Below are positions 24,235 to 36,500 of a DNA stretch of 64,000 nt, in pieces. The DNA lies in assembly GCF_027579695.1 (NCBI RefSeq), contig NC_083572.1:13724915-13788914 (forward strand), read 5' to 3'. The position numbers and the translations under genes were made by a program. Numbering within the stretch: the first letter of the stretch is position 1; each line of letters starts with the position of its first letter. The notes under the pieces were generated by a model that saw only the letters and a program-made list of their open reading frames with translations, had not been told where the DNA came from and ran no database searches. This DNA comes from Neoarius graeffei (lineage: Eukaryota; Chordata; Actinopteri; Siluriformes; Ariidae).

Positions 24235-24831
24235 TACAACCAACTTATTGTACGTTTTTTATTTTTTACATTTTTCCCCCCTAACAGATTTGTTTGTTTT
24301 TCAGTTGAATTGTACAGGTTATAGGTCACATTAAAGGTGGGAAATGTTTTGAAATTATTTACTGTGGTCTCATTTTTTTTACATCAGAAAAACCTTTCAT
24401 TTTAACAGGGTGTGTACACTTTTTATATCCACTGTATGTGCTAGGAACGTGAATTGACCCGGAACAAAGGATATTGCTGTGCAAACAGATGAACCAGTCA
24501 GTGCTGAAATCCAGATAGAGATAGTTGTCTTCAAAAACAAGATTATCCAGTGTTCTTTGTTAGGTAGATGAAAGCATCTCATTCGGTGATTCTTTCAAAC
24601 TCTACTAGCAAAACCCCAATGTAAGCAGAAGATATAAACAGCCGAGTTGCTCCAAGCTTCCACCATGCCATGTCATCACATAAGTCACTTCCACAGTACT
24701 GGTATTTTAATAAAATTGTATTTTTTTAGAACACTATTTGGTCTCCTCAAATGAATGTTTGACTGTTGAAAGCTACGAATTCTTTTACTTAGCCTAAGTT
24801 TAAGAGTAAATCTCCTGGAGGGTCCCTTTAA

Positions 24832-27186
24832 TATACGACCTCCATTAATTCTGAAGGAAACCAAATTCACTGTCTGGAACAAAAGGAAGTAGAATTAAAG
24901 GTTATGAATTCATCTGCAAGGACACCGGTGTCATTTATGTTGACAAGAATGGCTAAATGACAGAACAATGACAAACAATGAACCTTTATAGGTTATCTAA
25001 ATAGGGTTACAGTCACGAAGTGATGACATTGCAGTACTCGGAAAGAAAATGAGCAAATAGGAGGACTTCAGTCATTTTGAAGGAACCCACCCTGGTGGTC
25101 CTCCACTCATAGAACCAGTCAGTTACATATACAGTATCACCGTCCATTTTCTGTCTTGTTCCATTAACTTTTTTGTCTCTTTTATTAGTGCAGTATTGAA
25201 ATTTCCCCTTGCGGATCCATCTATTTATTTGTATAAATAATAGATTAACTACTCGAATTCATTAATGATATCTGAGACCAAGAACAAAACACAGCATAGT
25301 AAACTCTTACATTAAATGATTAAATGCTATTATCATGGGTTTGTTATACGTGTGCCCATGGATACCATAATTAACATTTCAGAGACACTGAAACTTGAGT
25401 CGGGTCTCAGTCGGCTGCCGGGGTCGAGTTCGATTCCCCTGCGTGGAGTGACAGTCCCACAGGATGGCCACCTGACACACAACTGCTTTTCATAACTCCA
25501 TAACTCTATAGCAACTGCAAGCTCGAGATGATGCCTTGAGCACATTTAGAGAACATATTCTTCTGGGAAAACTAGCAGATAGATTGTCAACTAAGGACAA
25601 ACGTTTAACTTACTGCATCTGCATTACATCAATATAATAAGAATTATAATGGGTTTGCTGGTGTTTTCTGGTTTTAACTCAGGGCTGATTTATGAAGGCT
25701 GAAGTGCTTATTTTTTTTAGTTGAAAGTACCTGATGGTTTCGGTCTCTAAAGTGTGTCTAAATATATTCTTTGCCATGGCAGTGAACGACACACACCTTC
25801 TAAAGTGGCGTGAGTGCTAAGATCCACCCATGGCAAGGAAGCAGGCCAATCGGGGATGAGAACATTAGAATATGCAAATCACACCAAGGACTCTGGAATG
25901 CTGAACAAGATGGAGCCATCATTCACCTGTATATCAGTATATCTGCTGCTGATGATGGAAATATAAGTATCTGGGTTTTTTTTTTAAACGTAAGCAAGAA
26001 TGTTCAAAACCTTAGACGCAGAGGCATTCAAGAATGCATGTTGACCCAGTATCTGAAAATATGTGTGACTCATGTCTCACAGAACTGAAAAAAAAAAAGC
26101 CTTGGTAGTTTCACGTCTGACTACATTCCAACTGTGACCATGTTGACAAAACACATTGGTCCAGCAGTATCAGGTCAGAGAGGATGGAAATTAACGGACC
26201 GTATATTCATAACTAACTTACCATGAGTCAAAAGGACATAATGTCTGGTTATGTGGGTTTTCTTTTTGTTTTAAGTTTTAATCACATGTTGGTAAGACCA
26301 GTTGGCAGTCCTTCATCTTCACGCATGATGAACAATTGGAATAATAAACTTGAAAAGGGTTACATACTCATGCTTGTCTGTAGGATTTAACAGACAATAG
26401 GCAATACACCTTGAGAAATTTTTTGTTTAGATTGTGGTTGCTCAGCTGTAGTTTTATACTTTTAAAATGTCCAGAACTGCTGTAAGCCAGTTAGAGGCTA
26501 CAGTATATACAGCATATACTATATATATAATGTAATTTAAAAAAAAAAAGTCAATTAAAGTTAGAAACATGGGTTGTTGGTTTTTCCCCCCAACATTGTG
26601 AGCATATGCATTAACTGAAAGCCCCCTGGCACTACTGATACTCAGCCTTTAGATGTAAATAGGAAATAAGACACTTTTTTGTTTGAACATTTTGTTAATA
26701 GATAGACAGGAGCAAGCTAATAAGGTGCTTTGCCAAAAAATACACACATATAAACGCATAGTGATGAGTCACTACCTCCACACACCAACCGCTTCCTGTC
26801 TGTAGGCAGGAAAACTGAACCGGAACATTCTTTCCTTCAGAATTATGGGGTTCGTTACAGTTACGTCATTCACTTACTCTGTATAAAATTGAAACTATTT
26901 TTTTTTAAATTGTCTCTGCTGTTATCATTACATTCTTATCCTACATTCACAATTTAAAGACAGGAAGTACAGTAGTTGGGGGGCCTTCATCATTAATGGT
27001 TTCTTTGGCAAAGCGTCTTATCAACATACTCTTATCTTTCTATGATTCATCAGATTTTCACATAGCGCCATTGGGCTGAACCAGAGTTTTTCTGCCCTGT
27101 TCAGGAAAGGAACAGACTTCATGGCTGCTTCTGTACTTTATACTAACTTGTGCTTTATACTAACAAAACCGTAATAGAGTTCTGAA
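24832..27186. other. 2.4 kb without recognisable gene or transposon
   Basis: Ordinary AT-rich sequence with short A or T runs. A frame at 25810-26088 (92 codons) has no family signature and no splice context. 25400-25440 holds a tRNA B-box-like GGTCGAGTTCGATTCCCC but no foldable tRNA. Confidence 0.55.
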
Positions 27187-27198
27187 ACAGGTGGAAAT

Positions 27199-27570
27199 CT
27201 CATCTCATCTCATTATCTCAAGCCGCTTTATCCTTCTACAGGGTCGCAGGCAAGCTGGAGCCTATCCCAGCTGACTACGGGCGAAAGGCGGGGTACACCC
27301 TGGACAAGTCGCCAGGTCATCACAGGGCTGACACATAGACACAGACAACCATTCACACTCACACCTACGGTCAATTTAGAGTCACCAGTTAACCTAACCT
27401 GCATGTCTTTGGACTGTGGGGGAAACCGGAGCACCCGGAGGAAACCCACGCGGACACGGGGAGAACATGCAAACTCCACACAGAAAGGTCCTCGCCGGCC
27501 CCGGGGCTCAAACCCAGGACCTTCTTGCTGTGAGGCGACAGCGCTAACCACTACACCACCGTGCCGCCCC
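27199..27570 (-). mobile_element. tRNA-derived SINE (copy g), complete
   Basis: Complete minus copy with duplication ACAGGTGGAAAT at 27187-27198 and 27571-27582. Confidence 0.92.
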
Positions 27571-27631
27571 ACAGGTGGAAATGTATACAGAAAAAAGGTG
27601 AAACAAAACATGATTAGTTTCATAATTACAC

Positions 27632-28155
27632 TACCGTTCAAAAGTTTGGGGTCACTTTGAAATGTCCTTATTTTTGAAAGAAAAGCACTGTTCTTTTCAA
27701 TGAAGATCACTTTAAACTAATCAGAAATCCACTCTATACATTGCTAATGTGCTAAATGACTATTCTAGCTGCAAATGTCTGGTTTTTGGTGCAATATCTC
27801 CATAGGTGTATAGAGGCCCATTTCCAGCAACTCTCACTCCAGTGTTCTAATGGTACAATGTGTTTGCTCATTGCCTCAGAAGGCTAATGGATGATTAGAA
27901 AACCCTTGTACAATCATGTTAGCACAGCTGAAAACAGTTTAGCTCTTTAGAGAAGCTATAAAACTGACCTTCCTTTGAGCAGATTGAGTTTCTGGAGCAT
28001 CACATTTGTGGGGTCGATTAAATGCTCAAAATGGCCAGAAAAATGTCTTGACTATATTTTCTATTCATTTTACAACTTATGGTGGTAAATAAAAGTGTGA
28101 CTTTTCATGGAAAACACAAAATTGTCTGGGTGACCCCAAACTTTTGAACGGTAGT
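27632..28155. mobile_element. Tc1-type MITE, about 530 bp (copy 2)
   Basis: Opposite-orientation copy of the element at 4491-5018. Ends CACTACCGTTCAAAAG and inverse, each preceded or followed by TA. No coding capacity. Confidence 0.85.
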
Positions 28156-28340
28156 GTACATCTAAAAGCTGAGCTTCTTTGATCGGACTTTCCCGCTGAA
28201 AAATTTTACCAGGTGGTTTTCAGTTCGTGCGTATATGCCCACCAGTTTTGGGTTGTTGTTTTTTTTTTCCACCCCCACAAGTTTCCACGTAAATTCCAGA
28301 TTTGGTATTAGATTTCAGAATAGGTGTGAAAACCTCAAGC

Positions 28341-29037
28341 TCTGATTGGTTACTCGAGTACTAGGCTATCAGTTCATATACCGTGAGGAGAGAAAAACAA
28401 AATGGCGGCGCGTGTTGCTGAACTAACCAAGGACGAAAAAAACTACTCAAAAACAAAACCCCCAAAAATAATATGGAATGAAAGTATTTGACTGTAAGAA
28501 CGTATCTTTATTTTTCAATAATTATAATTATAGCATTTTTCACAAATTGCTCCTGTCGTGTCGCTGGTTTGTTTACATTCTTCATCTTTAAGCATTAAAA
28601 TTTGTTGAAATTTTTTTAGACTGGTTCAAAATCTCAAAAAAGTTTGAAAATTACAGAACTGAAATGTCCAAGGAAGAATTAAATAAATGTCTAAAGCTAT
28701 TCTATACTTCGGCATGACAGCAAGACGGCACTTTCTACAAAAAAAAAAGCAACACTAAAGTCAATTCGTGCAGCCATCAGTAGGTTTTTGAGAAGTCTGC
28801 CTAAGCCGAAATGATTTTGTTGGGCGTTTTGTAGAAAGTTTTTTTATTGAATTTGCAAAAAATAAAGATAAAAATGCTCCGTTTCTCAAAATCCAATGAA
28901 TGTGGATAGAATAAAACAGTTATTCCACTCACTATTGCCGTAGATGGCTTATAGCTAACTCGGTGCGACATGCCTCATCAGCTATCAGCTCATGTACAGT
29001 ACGACTTGATTTCGTGGAATAATTGTTAAATATCATC
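28341..29037 (+). mobile_element. Crypton-like repeat (copy A) with recombinase remnant
   Basis: Shares GCTCTGATTGGTTACT, CATATACCGTGAG and the tail GACTTGATTTCGTGGAATAA with copies at 45935-46425, 51975-52446 and 57903-59193. This copy is longest and contains the coding remnant at 28664-28812. Just downstream of CCGTGAG each copy has an ATGGCG/ATGGTG-type start followed by a short conserved frame. Confidence 0.55.
28664..28812 (+). pseudogene. Fragment of a Crypton/KIAA1958-type tyrosine recombinase
   Basis: One frame from the ATG at 28664 reads MSKEELNKCLKLFYTSA, a TGA, then QQDGTFYKKK; a shifted frame continues TLKSIRAAISRFLRSLP. The order (helix LxxFYxSAR, xDGTFYKK, S/T-L-K-S-I-R-A-A-I-x-R-F-L) is that of the core-binding domain of Crypton-derived recombinases and related host proteins. 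It has one stop and one frameshift and lacks the catalytic domain. The assignment is from pattern memory. Confidence 0.45.
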
Positions 29038-29720
29038 AATCCATTATAATCACTACAAATTTAGTTAACCAGACAAGACATGATTTTTGTCCGGCTTTTG
29101 CTTCTTTCATTTTGCACTGGAGCGCCAAGATTACTGTTGCTAACAAGTAATGAAAGATAACAGCACATTAATGTTATTGCTTGGTTGGAAAACAGTCCAC
29201 CAATCAAAAATGTCTAGCCGACAATAATAGCGTGGCCAGAAACTGACAATAACGACAGACTAAAAGGGTGAGTTTAGACTGTTCTACTATAATTTGAGTG
29301 CTACGTTTCGAAGCTGCACTTCATTGTTTACCCAAGTGTTTATTTAAATAAGTGATTGGACTTTTACTGGAGTAAAGGATTAAGGTCATTTTACCAGTTC
29401 TGTGGATCAGATAAAGTGGTCTTTGAGTTCATATATTAATGCAAAATGCGGAAAATTAATTTCTGCCTTCAAGGAACCATGAATACGAAATAAATTCAGA
29501 CATTAACAAAGTCAGGTTAAAAGATAACATTTATTTAACAATAACACAAAATAAACACCATGCAACTGTTGCTCTTGCTTCCTTCATTTGAACCGTTCAG
29601 ATACTCTTATCTACAGCTAACATCTAGTAGACTATAACAGACTAATCTTTCTGTTAAAGCAAATGAATCCCCAGGACACAAACCTCAGTAAAAAGTAACT
29701 CTTGTAACAACAACAACAAC

Positions 29721-29752
<32 letters not shown>

Positions 29753-31782
29753 CCCTCCTGCTTAGGTAAGGCCTGGTATGATTATCAGAAGGCACAAACA
29801 TTGTAATTAACAATTAAATTGTGTGATTTTTATAGAAGAAGAAGTGTTTTTGATGGCATTTATACAATGACATTTATGACGGTAACATGGCTCATTTTAA
29901 AAGTATAGTGCGCTGTTATTTTTTTGGTCCCATTTTATATTAATATTACACATAAAATTAAACACGAGTAATTATCATGTTTTGTAATTACAACGTTCGT
30001 GCTGTTACAGATGGATTATAGTAGCACATCTTACAATTATGAATGTATCATGTAAGTACTTTCGTGTACGTAACTGCTCATTTCATAACGTCTGACTTTT
30101 ATAAACGTCCTACATAATCTTTGAGTTGTAACATGCCTACAGAATCAAATCTGTATTTTTACAGTGCCTAGGTAATAACTACACCGGAACTGTCTAAGTG
30201 TAACTTAAACATAATATTAAAAGCACAATATTAAAATCATTTGAAGACCGTGGTGTTACAAGCCAAAACTAAATTTGATAAAGATATGCTGTCATGTAAT
30301 CCATCTATAACAGTGCAAGTATTACAAGAACATGCTTGTCTTCTGTAAATAGTAAAGAAACTATAAAATACTAAATGACACGTTATATCGATATGGTACA
30401 ATAAATAAAGCACTTTTTCCCTCTTTACAAAATCTGTGGTTTAAATATACAAACAAATTATACAAACTTAAGAAACAGTGAGTGACAGAAAACGTACAGT
30501 ATATACACAGGCATTATGTACACATTTTACATTTACTTCACGTTATGATCTCATCTACTGTAAGAACTGCAATCTTTCAAAATAGAGATTCACGGAGTGT
30601 GCAAAAAAAACAGCAGCGTAGTCAATGTACATGATTTGACGTTGATTACACTCAAATAATGTCTTAAATATCATTTTAAAAACTACTCTCCACAAAAAAA
30701 AAAAAAGTTTTTACATTTTACATATGCTACAGCTATCAGGTTGTATTATTCTGGCCTGAATTTCCCAAAAGCATCGCAGCACAAAGATCATCGTTAAATG
30801 GTAGAGTGAGCAGCACAATGAACAGTCTCTCTCCTAGTTAAGATGCTCTTAGCGTTAAGAGGCTTTTGAGAAACCCAGCACTGGCCAGTTATTCTGTGAA
30901 CATTCCGAAACCTGAGCATTAAGGCAGCAACTCATCCATTTGTTTCAAACAAATGAGAACAATCAGATAAGCCACACATCTAACTAATCTACAGCTGGCA
31001 TCGTACAGGCACATAAATATCCGAAAGCACAAGCGCTAACAGGCTGTTGATCATTCAATGGTATCAAATATCGTAAAGCTTCTGTTTTGTCTGCATTCTT
31101 CAACAAGAGGTAACAAGCTGTTCTCTTCAAGTGCAAAATGCCAGCGTGGCAAACCTGTATCGACTTTTTTTTTTTTTAAATAATTTCTCCCTGAATAGTT
31201 CTTTGGAAAGATGACCTGTCTTGCCAACAAGTCACGGTAGTGTCATGACCGTCGTATAAAAAGCGGTCATGGCTCAGGACGCGTCACGACTTTAATTTCG
31301 ATACCAGTTCGCTTCAGACTGCAATACAACTTCGTACTGTAATCTAGTTCGTCGTTCAGGAAGTTAACATGTACGAAAAAATAGTCACGCAAGGCAAAGG
31401 TAAACCTTCACATAGCAAAGAAGTAACCTTCAGCATCTGCAGGTAATACTTTTGTGTAAAGCCCAGCAATGGCTCGAATAAAAACACTACACATTCGTTA
31501 GTGAACAATGGACAATCAGTCATTTACACTGTGCAAATGTTCACACACACCATTAAAGGAATACTCCAGCATTATTCAACATAGTCTTCGAACCTAATCC
31601 ATAAGGACATATGATTACCGTGGACAAGAATTTCAACGAATTTCTGTTTCCCTACATGTTTATAATAGAGGTCTAAGGGCAGTTGTCAGGGCAGTCGATT
31701 AACATTTATCAGCTAGAGTATTTTTGTGAATTTTTCTATCAAGAGTATTTGTAAATTAAGTCCTGAATCTGTATAATGCCTT

Positions 31783-32673
31783 CATACATGTCAACCTATA
31801 CGGAATGTCCGTATTTTATACGGATTTGATTCAATAAACGTAGTATACGGGCGTATAAATAAAGTTATACGGATTCTTTAAAAAAAACTTCAATATTTAT
31901 TTAGAGCTATAATCAATTCCCACGATGATAAAAGAACGCATAACATTTACAAACGTACTGTACACCACAGACAGCCAGTAAAGAGTCTTATGAAATCGCG
32001 CGTTATCTTGTGGTAGCGAGACTTCGTTCCACTTTTGATCATGCACACACCGCATTGCGAGAATCCCGCCAACCGGGAAGTCATAGACATATAAACATAG
32101 ACGCCGCCTTCTGCATAGAATCATACGTCATCCTCGCCGCCATATTGGATGGGGCAAAGTGGAGATTCTTCAGCCGTCTCTGGTATAGCGTCTAGACAGT
32201 AGCCGAGAATAAAGATGCCTCATTCATGTGCTGCGTTTAACTGTACCAACAGGTTTACCATCCAAACGAGATCACATGGGATTACCTTTCACAGGTGAGA
32301 CTGAAAAAATACTTTTCATTGTATTTGGTCATTATAACGTAATTTTATGAACAGATTTTCCTGACTTTGTGGCTAATATGAAGTCTCGCGCATAATAGCC
32401 GCTCTGTGAAACCTGTCTCCAAACAACGAAGTATTTCCTTCGTAACTACGCTGATAACACTGTGTTTTTGTCAAACATTGGAGCTTTGTATTCATTCTGA
32501 AGGTTTATTGTTATTAATATTGAATAAAAAGTAACTGGGATATATCATTGTTAATTATCATTCAAATTTTAGGTAAATTATTTTAATTTGCATCTTATAC
32601 GGATTTTATAAGGGAAATAAGGATTTTGGAGGTTGGTTATACAGGTTTGATTGACCAAAGGTTGACATGTATG
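31783..32673. mobile_element. hAT-like non-autonomous element carrying a THAP exon
   Basis: Inverted ends CATACATGTCAACCT, with flanks TGCCTTCA / TGCCTTTA that fit an imperfect 8-base duplication typical of hAT elements. The middle (about 32100-32400) holds a promoter-like stretch and the exon at 32215-32294. Confidence 0.6.
32215..32294 (+). CDS. Orphan first exon of a THAP-domain transposase-like protein
   Basis: ATG followed by 25 codons and two bases: MPHSCAAFNCTNRF then, after a few residues, SHGITFHR, directly followed by a donor GGTGAGACT. This is the start of a THAP zinc finger: C-x4-C and the GITFHR(FP) block. The rest of the finger (C-x2-H) would be in a second exon, which is absent. 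Upstream is GCCGCCATATTGGAT (YY1-like, 32141-32155). It is probably a relic of an autonomous element, though the exon itself is undamaged. Confidence 0.6.
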
Positions 32674-33328
32674 TGCCTTTACTGTAATTTTGTTTTCGAT
32701 TTGTTTTCTCACCGCACAATTCAGCAACTGCCCTTCCATTTTAAGTCTGTTCCATAATAAGAGGTCCCTTCGAGTAAACAGGTTTTCTGTTCTCTTTTCA
32801 GGACAAAGAAATTATAATTCTTGAGTATGGTAACCACACATATGCTATAAACCTGGTGGAAGGGGATGACGCCAAACAACGCTAAAGTATCCCTTTAATA
32901 TACTTCCATCAATATGCAGTAAGGGCTCTTCATAGCTTCATACCTGCATTCTGCTTCTTATTAATTTATGAATGTGTCATGCGGTCCTTCTGCAGGGCTT
33001 CTCAAAAAAGTTTTACCAAAATACACAATCTTCTTTCAAGCCAAGAGTGTTGATGAGGTTCTTCATATTCGTTTAGATTCTAACTGGATCTAATCTTACT
33101 TCCTATCTTAGTAAAGTTTGGCTGCAAGATGTGCTGTTAAATGGTATGAGCACGGAAATCTGATGGCTGTAACATCGCACAGGACTTTGGTCTGAAAGCG
33201 TCGATATTGTAAAATATTTAGTGGCTTTTTTTCATATATCATGGTGATGACATTCTTCTGTGTCCGTACTTTGAGGAAAAGAACGCTTTGTGCTGTGGAT
33301 TTTTCCTTCACATTCAGATTTGTGCAGC

Positions 33329-33359
<31 letters not shown>

Positions 33360-33418
33360 CTCAAAGCATATGAGCAGCATCTAAAGAGCCTGCTAACCTT
33401 TGGAGTCCCACTCGTTCT

Positions 33419-33508
33419 TCAGATTTGACTTCCTGTGAAGCTGTTTGTGTCTTTCTGAGAGAACCACCATGCAACATCTTCATCCTCATCCAAACATAAC
33501 ATCTGATG
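33419..33508 (-). CDS. ldlr: ldlr exon 18: acidic C-terminus with extension
   Basis: After the acceptor TTCTCTTTTTCAG the exon reads [13 protein letters not shown], matching human QMVSLEDDVA in position and composition. Where human has a stop, this sequence has TGG and continues [16 protein letters not shown] before TGA (33421-33419). A second acceptor six bases on (CATCAG) would drop H and Q. Position after exon 17, phase 0 and the QM..DVA core support the assignment although the exon is small. Confidence 0.85.
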   Translation of the reverse strand, partial: HQMLCLDEDEDVAWWFSQKDTNSFTGSQI

Positions 33509-36500
33509 CTGAAAAAGAGAACGAGAGCAAGAGAGTGAGAGAGCGAGGATGAGTTTTACAGAAAATGTCAGTAAGAGACACAAGTAGAGAAAGAGGATGC
33601 TTTAAACGACGACATCCAGTTTTTTCAGTCATGTCATGCAGATTCTCTGACGTGATTTAAGACCAAGTATCTTACTGTTATACAGTTGTGGTCAGAAGTT
33701 TGCATACAGTGACATGAATGTTATCTTGGATATGAATGTCATGGCAATATTTGGGCTTTCAGTAATTTCTTTGAACTGTTCTTTTTCTGTGGCAGAATGT
33801 ACTGGCGACTTGTCCAGGGTGTACCCCGCCTTTCGCCCGTAGTCAGCTGGGATAGGCTCCAGCTTGCCTGCGACCCTGTAGAACAGGATAAAGCGGCTAC
33901 AGATAATGAGAGAGAGAGAGAGAGAATGTACAGCATACATTTTTAATTAAAAAAAAACACTAAAATTTGGTGCACAAGTTAATTTTCTTTGGGTTTTCTG
34001 AAATCAACACAGGGTCAAAATTATACATACAGCACACCTAATATTTGGGTAAAATGTCTCTTCGCAAGATTCACCTTGACCAAACATTTTTGTTTACCAT
34101 GAACAAACTTCTGGCAGAATTCTGGTTGGATATTTTATGACTTTTCATAGTAGAACTGGTAGAGTTCAATTAAATTTGTTTTTTTTTTCTTGGCACGGAC
34201 TCGACTTATAAGCACGGTCCATATATTTTCAATAGGATTGAAGTCAGGACTTGTTTTAAGCTTAATGTTAGCCTGCTTTATCCTCCACAACCAGCTCTGA
34301 TGCGTGTTTGAGTTCATTGTCCTGTTGTAGTTCCCAAGTCATGTTCAAGTTTCTGATGGTTTATGCTGAAGAATTCTGAGGTAGTCCTCCTTCTTCGTTA
34401 TTCCATCCACTTTGTGCAATGAACCACTTCCACTGGCAGCAAAACAGCCCCAGAGCATGATGATCCGACCAACACCACCAGCTGGTACAGTGTCCCTCTG
34501 TACATGGTGGTCATTGTGGCCAAACAACTCAGTCTTTGCCTCATCTGACCATACAGCTATCCTCCAGAAGGATTTTTCTTTGTCTGTATGGTCAGCTTCA
34601 AACTTTAGTGAAGCTTGAAGGTGTCAATTTTGGAGCAGGGGGTTATTTCTTGGATAGCAGCCTCTTAGTCCATGGTGATCTGAACTGTAGACAGTGATCC
34701 ATCAGCTTCCAGTTCATGGCAGGGCTGTGCCATGGAGGTTCCCGGGTTGTTCCTGACCATCCAAACCAATTTCCTTTCAACTGAGGGTGACAGCTTGGGT
34801 TTTCTTGAAGCAAAGTGGCTTGGCAAAGTGACTACACCTCACAATAACTTGGATACAATTGTTTGAACTGATCTTGGAGTTTGCAGTTGTTTAGAAATGG
34901 TTTCAAGAGACATTCCGGAGTCGTGTATATCTGCGATCCTCTTTCTCAGATCTGCACTGAGCTCCTTGGACATTCCTATTTTACTGTGTGTTGGTCAGTC
35001 CAATGAATGCTGTAAACAAACCCTTTTTATGAAGGCACAGAGAAGCTACCAGCTGTAGTCAATCATCATCACTAACAGGAAGTTAAGAGACCTCGGCCTT
35101 GGCAAGATAAGAGACATTTTGGAAGTTTCAGCACCTCTGAATTAATCATCTAAGTGCGCGTATGTAAATTTTTGACCCTGTATGTATAATTTAACCCTGT
35201 GTTGATTTCAGAAAACTCAAAGAAAATTAAAACTTGTGCACCAAATTCTAGTGTTTTTTTTTAATTGAAGATGTATGCTGTCCAATCATTCTACCACAGA
35301 AAAAGAACAGTTCAAAGAAATTACTGAAAGCCCAAATATTGCCATGTCATTCATATCCAAGATGACATTCATGTCACTGTATGTAAACTTCTGACCACAA
35401 CTGTACGTAAAAATAAATAAAACATTAACATATACCTGAACAGAATTGCTGTATTACCATAAATAGTAATATAATTCAAATCTGTGCTATTTTACAATAA
35501 ATCTCAGCAGGATATCTAATAGCCTTGGGATGTTTAAATGAGACGTTATGTAAGCTTACTGGTGGGTTGACGTAGCCGTCTTGGCTTTGACTCCTGCAGA
35601 TGTGCACCTGGTCCTCTGTAGTTTTCTGGTACACAGGGTTTTCAAAGTGGATGGTGTTGGTGTTCTTCAGCTTCCAGTGACGCCGCAGCAGCACGGCACC
35701 GAGTGCAATCAGGCATATTGCCACTAAGCAGCATGAGAAATAAGGGGGAAATTATAGAAATTGAATATACATTATTTCTCATACATATACATACTGTATA
35801 TATACACACAGTACTGTACTGTATATAGGTAATGTACAGACCTATAGGGAGGAAGATATAGAGAGCGACAGAGTGTTCCGAAGGGCTGGTGACTGCAACG
35901 TGCACATCATTTGAACCTACAGGAGAAAGAAGAAGCACATCAATACAAACCATACTGACACACATAATACATGACATGAAGCTGTGTAGCATACAACATG
36001 CATATTTAGAAAGTATTTGGTACCTTCACGAGCACTGATCTCACCCTTGGTTTCGGAGACGTTTGTTCGAGACCCAGCTGCGCGTAAGGAAGTCATGGAG
36101 CCTGGAGTTCTGGATGGTTGTTTGGTTGACTTTATGGGATTTTTGGTGGTGGTTTGAATGGCAGGTCGTTTTGGTGTAGTACCAGCTGGAACTGGAGGTG
36201 GAATCGCTACTGTAGTTGCTACTGGCTTTACAACTGTGTGAACAAATGTGTGAAGACAGTGTTACATTGCTTGAAAACCAAACATTTTTTAGGAAACATC
36301 ACAATTTCTTGTTTCTCAGGGAAGTCATGGTCTAATGGTTAAAGAAGCAGCTTTGGGACCAAAAGGTCACTAGTTTGATTCCCTGGACCAGCAGGAATGG
36401 CTGAAGTGCCCTTGAGCAAGACACCCAACCCCCAACTGCTCCCCAGGCTGATCTGGGTATGTTGTACGCTGCTCTGGATAAGAGTGTCTGCTAAATGCCA

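Larger units (their letters stand above)
31553..32898. mobile_element. Foldback-type element with nested hAT-like insertion
   Basis: Ends TTAAAGGAATACTCCAGC and inverse TTAAAGGGATACTTTAGC resemble those of the element at 20444-24831. Inner parts also match in inverse (ATGTTTATAATAG..GGGCAGTTG). The centre is occupied by the element at 31783-32673. Confidence 0.65.
29038..33418 (-). other. ldlr 3' UTR and downstream flank
   Basis: No other gene seen. The ldlr stop is at 33421-33419, so the 3' UTR begins at 33418. Minus-strand AATAAA candidates lie at about 32511, 31895 (both inside inserted elements) and 29530; none can be chosen from sequence alone. The UTR therefore probably contains the foldback/hAT insertion at 31553-32898, unless a variant signal is used earlier. 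(AAC)n/(AAT)n microsatellite at 29708-29752. Confidence 0.45.
33683..35403 (-). mobile_element. Tc1-like transposon, family F, in ldlr intron 17
   Basis: Inverted ends CAGTTGTGGTCAGAAGTTTG, long inverted repeats over 200 bp, and TA duplications (33681-33682, 35404-35405). SINE copy h interrupts the left repeat. Confidence 0.88.

Noticed and set aside
25390-25450. Possible tRNA gene with B box GGTCGAGTTCGATTCCCC
   Set aside because: No matching A box at the right distance and no acceptor stem could be paired.
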